Of a stretch of DNA of 64,000 nucleotides, positions 62,634 to 64,000 are shown one piece after another. Both the position numbers and the translations under genes were made by a program. The stretch lies in NCBI GenBank assembly GCA_963663525.2, contig CAXXHC010000003.1, forward strand, positions 1,781,221 through 1,845,220, read 5' to 3'. The first letter of the stretch is position 1, and every line of letters begins with the position of its first letter. The DNA comes from G963663525 sp963663525 (GTDB lineage Bacteria > Myxococcota_A > SURF-8 > G963663525). The notes beneath the pieces were generated by a model that did not search any database, had not been told where the DNA came from, and saw only the letters and a list, made by a program, of their open reading frames with translations.

Positions 62634-63959
62634 TTACTGATAGCCCTGGACTGACAATATCTTGCAATACACCGGGCCGTCAGGGTTCTGGAACCGGAAA
62701 AGCTGTTTCTGAATAACCTTTGCGCCGAGTGCGTTCTTCGCCCGGTAGGTGTGGCTGACCGCCCAATGATCGCCCTTATCAGCGATTTCGGACCAACTGA
62801 CCCCTTCATAGCTATCGTCATCGTGCAGACGCTCTTTGATGTAGTTCACGATGCACGGCACGGCCCCATTCCAACTGCTTTGTAGCGGTTTCGGTCCTTT
62901 GGGGTAAACAACGGCTTGACTGGTCGAGGCAATCCTTGATTTTGGTGATTTCACCGGCTTGGAGGCTTCGTTGTTTTTTATATCAGACTCAATGTAGTAC
63001 ACTCCAACGACAACTGCGCAACAAATAACAATAGCAATCAGCAATGCAACAGAGCATCCAATAGGTGTATTGTATTTCTCACCCGTCAACAAAGACCATG
63101 CTTCCCCAATGAACTTGCTGAAATCCTTGTCTGTATGAAAACTGTAGGTTGCAGATTTAATTGTGAATTCTCGATTTTTACGGGTCATAATTTCACAGTC
63201 ATTTGGAAACGGGGTCATTATCGATGCAATTTCATTTTTTGATACAACACGGTATTCGTCGGATTTCCCACGATTCAAATAAAAAGTGTTGTTATCAAAG
63301 GAAATTAGCCCTGTGGGTGCATCAGAGAGTCCGCTCAAACCGGTTACTTTTGCCATAGGGCCAAGCACAGGTTTTGAGGTAGAGGTGTTTTGCTCGTCGT
63401 TGTCATTAGCGCTAAGTTGACTGGTTGGTTCTTCTGTCGTCTGTAAAAGCGGCAGCGTTGTATTGAGAAACGCAGCCAACTCTCCCCGCACTGTTTTATG
63501 ATTGGTATTGGTATTTCGCTTGATCGTAAATGACTGGTTTATACCCACAAAGACTTGGCCTGTATACAGATTTACCCTTTTTATTGCAATGATCTCGCTT
63601 TTCGAGGCAATTCGGTATTCTTCGCTTTTCCCCCGGTTCAAATATAACGTGTCGTTCTCGAAAGAAATGAATCCCTTATGAATATCAGTCCATCCATTCG
63701 GACCGGTTACATTAACTTCAGGGCCGTGTAGCGAGGCGGAAACAGACTGCTTTTTACGTGAATCCACCGGCGAAGGAGTAGGCAACCAAGAGTTTGGTTC
63801 CGGCTCCTTTTCCGCCTTCATCACCGGTCCCTGAGAAAAAGAAGCTCGCAATGTATCAGCCGGACTCTTTGATTTGAGGGGGAACCCGCACTCCGGGCAG
63901 GCTTTGGCTTGATCGGAAACCTTTTCACGTCCACATTCAGGGCATTTAATGAGTGCCAT
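62634..63959 (-). CDS. Zinc-ribbon membrane protein with duplicated beta domain
   Basis: 441 residues. An N-terminal zinc ribbon, CPECGREKVSDQAKACPECG. Two copies of a ~90-residue GRAM/PH-like domain with the shared blocks GFISFENDTLYLNRGKSEEY and GLISFDNNTFYLNRGKSDEY, near residues 83-165 and 196-285. A single membrane segment (~300-322) and a C-terminal domain with a Trp-rich GVSWSEIADKGDHW core. Function unknown. It is the last gene in the window. The start has no strong ribosome site, but the Cys-rich start is credible. Confidence 0.75.
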   Translation of the reverse strand: MALIKCPECGREKVSDQAKACPECGFPLKSKSPADTLRASFSQGPVMKAEKEPEPNSWLPTPSPVDSRKKQSVSASLHGPEVNVTGPNGWTDIHKGFISFENDTLYLNRGKSEEYRIASKSEIIAIKRVNLYTGQVFVGINQSFTIKRNTNTNHKTVRGELAAFLNTTLPLLQTTEEPTSQLSANDNDEQNTSTSKPVLGPMAKVTGLSGLSDAPTGLISFDNNTFYLNRGKSDEYRVVSKNEIASIMTPFPNDCEIMTRKNREFTIKSATYSFHTDKDFSKFIGEAWSLLTGEKYNTPIGCSVALLIAIVICCAVVVGVYYIESDIKNNEASKPVKSPKSRIASTSQAVVYPKGPKPLQSSWNGAVPCIVNYIKERLHDDDSYEGVSWSEIADKGDHWAVSHTYRAKNALGAKVIQKQLFRFQNPDGPVYCKILSVQGYQ

Positions 63960-64000
63960 AGTATGAACCTCACTATATTGTCGAGTTCTTTAAAATCGCC

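Overview
The window looks like the chromosome of a Gram-negative, diderm bacterium of the deltaproteobacterial/myxobacterial type. That placement is an inference. It rests on the many Asp/Glu-rich secreted lipoproteins (Cys-rich and DUF1566 types), an LpoA-like cell-wall regulator, a TolQ/ExbB plus TolR/ExbD pair, Lgt, a desulfoferrodoxin (suggesting an anaerobic or microaerophilic life) and an exported enzyme with a Cys + membrane segment + Arg-rich tail. No rRNA or other decisive marker is present, so the phylum stays open.

Layout. 1-5.2 kb: three exported proteins on the minus strand (a partial transglutaminase-like protein, a Cys-rich lipoprotein, a double-DUF1566 lipoprotein). 5.4-13 kb: an APH-fold protein with altered catalytic residues, a CoA-transferase/GNAT fusion, and a two-gene unit of an M23 endopeptidase followed by FtsK. 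13.1-13.9 kb: a MITE with perfect 9-bp target duplications, then tRNA-Val(CAC) and tRNA-Arg(CCG) with their own promoter and terminator. 14-17 kb: tandem duplicate lipoproteins. 17.3-19.1 kb: an acyl-CoA synthetase. 19.3-21.0 kb: the most unusual gene here, an orphan protein that reads as a Cas6 RAMP domain fused to a degenerate reverse transcriptase, with no Cas1 and no CRISPR array in the window. 21.2-22.7 kb: an arylsulfotransferase-like lipoprotein. 22.9-33.1 kb: a long minus-strand series lpoA-like, zinc-ribbon membrane protein, dinG, birA, pyc, dfx. It places the biotin ligase next to the biotin-dependent pyruvate carboxylase it would modify. 33.4-36.7 kb: a lipoprotein and the TolQ/TolR pair. 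37-40.8 kb: dnaG and rpoD. 41.5-44 kb: a REC-histidine kinase, lgt and yhbY. 44.6-50 kb: a histidine ammonia-lyase preceded by a 10-bp-phased repeat array, and a large exported six-hairpin glycosidase.

50-64 kb is accessory DNA. It has four insertion sequences of different families (IS5/IS427 type, IS1634, IS3, IS1380), MITE-like elements, genes broken by insertions, an XRE regulator with a divergent small DNA-binding protein, a tyrosine recombinase lying next to a tRNA 3'-end fragment (a probable attachment site), a phage gII/CRI-like replication protein and a duplicated zinc-ribbon membrane protein. Three related MITE copies, or four counting a short relic, tie the accessory and core parts together through shared terminal inverted repeats.

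Family assignments come from reading motifs by eye. No database search was run.
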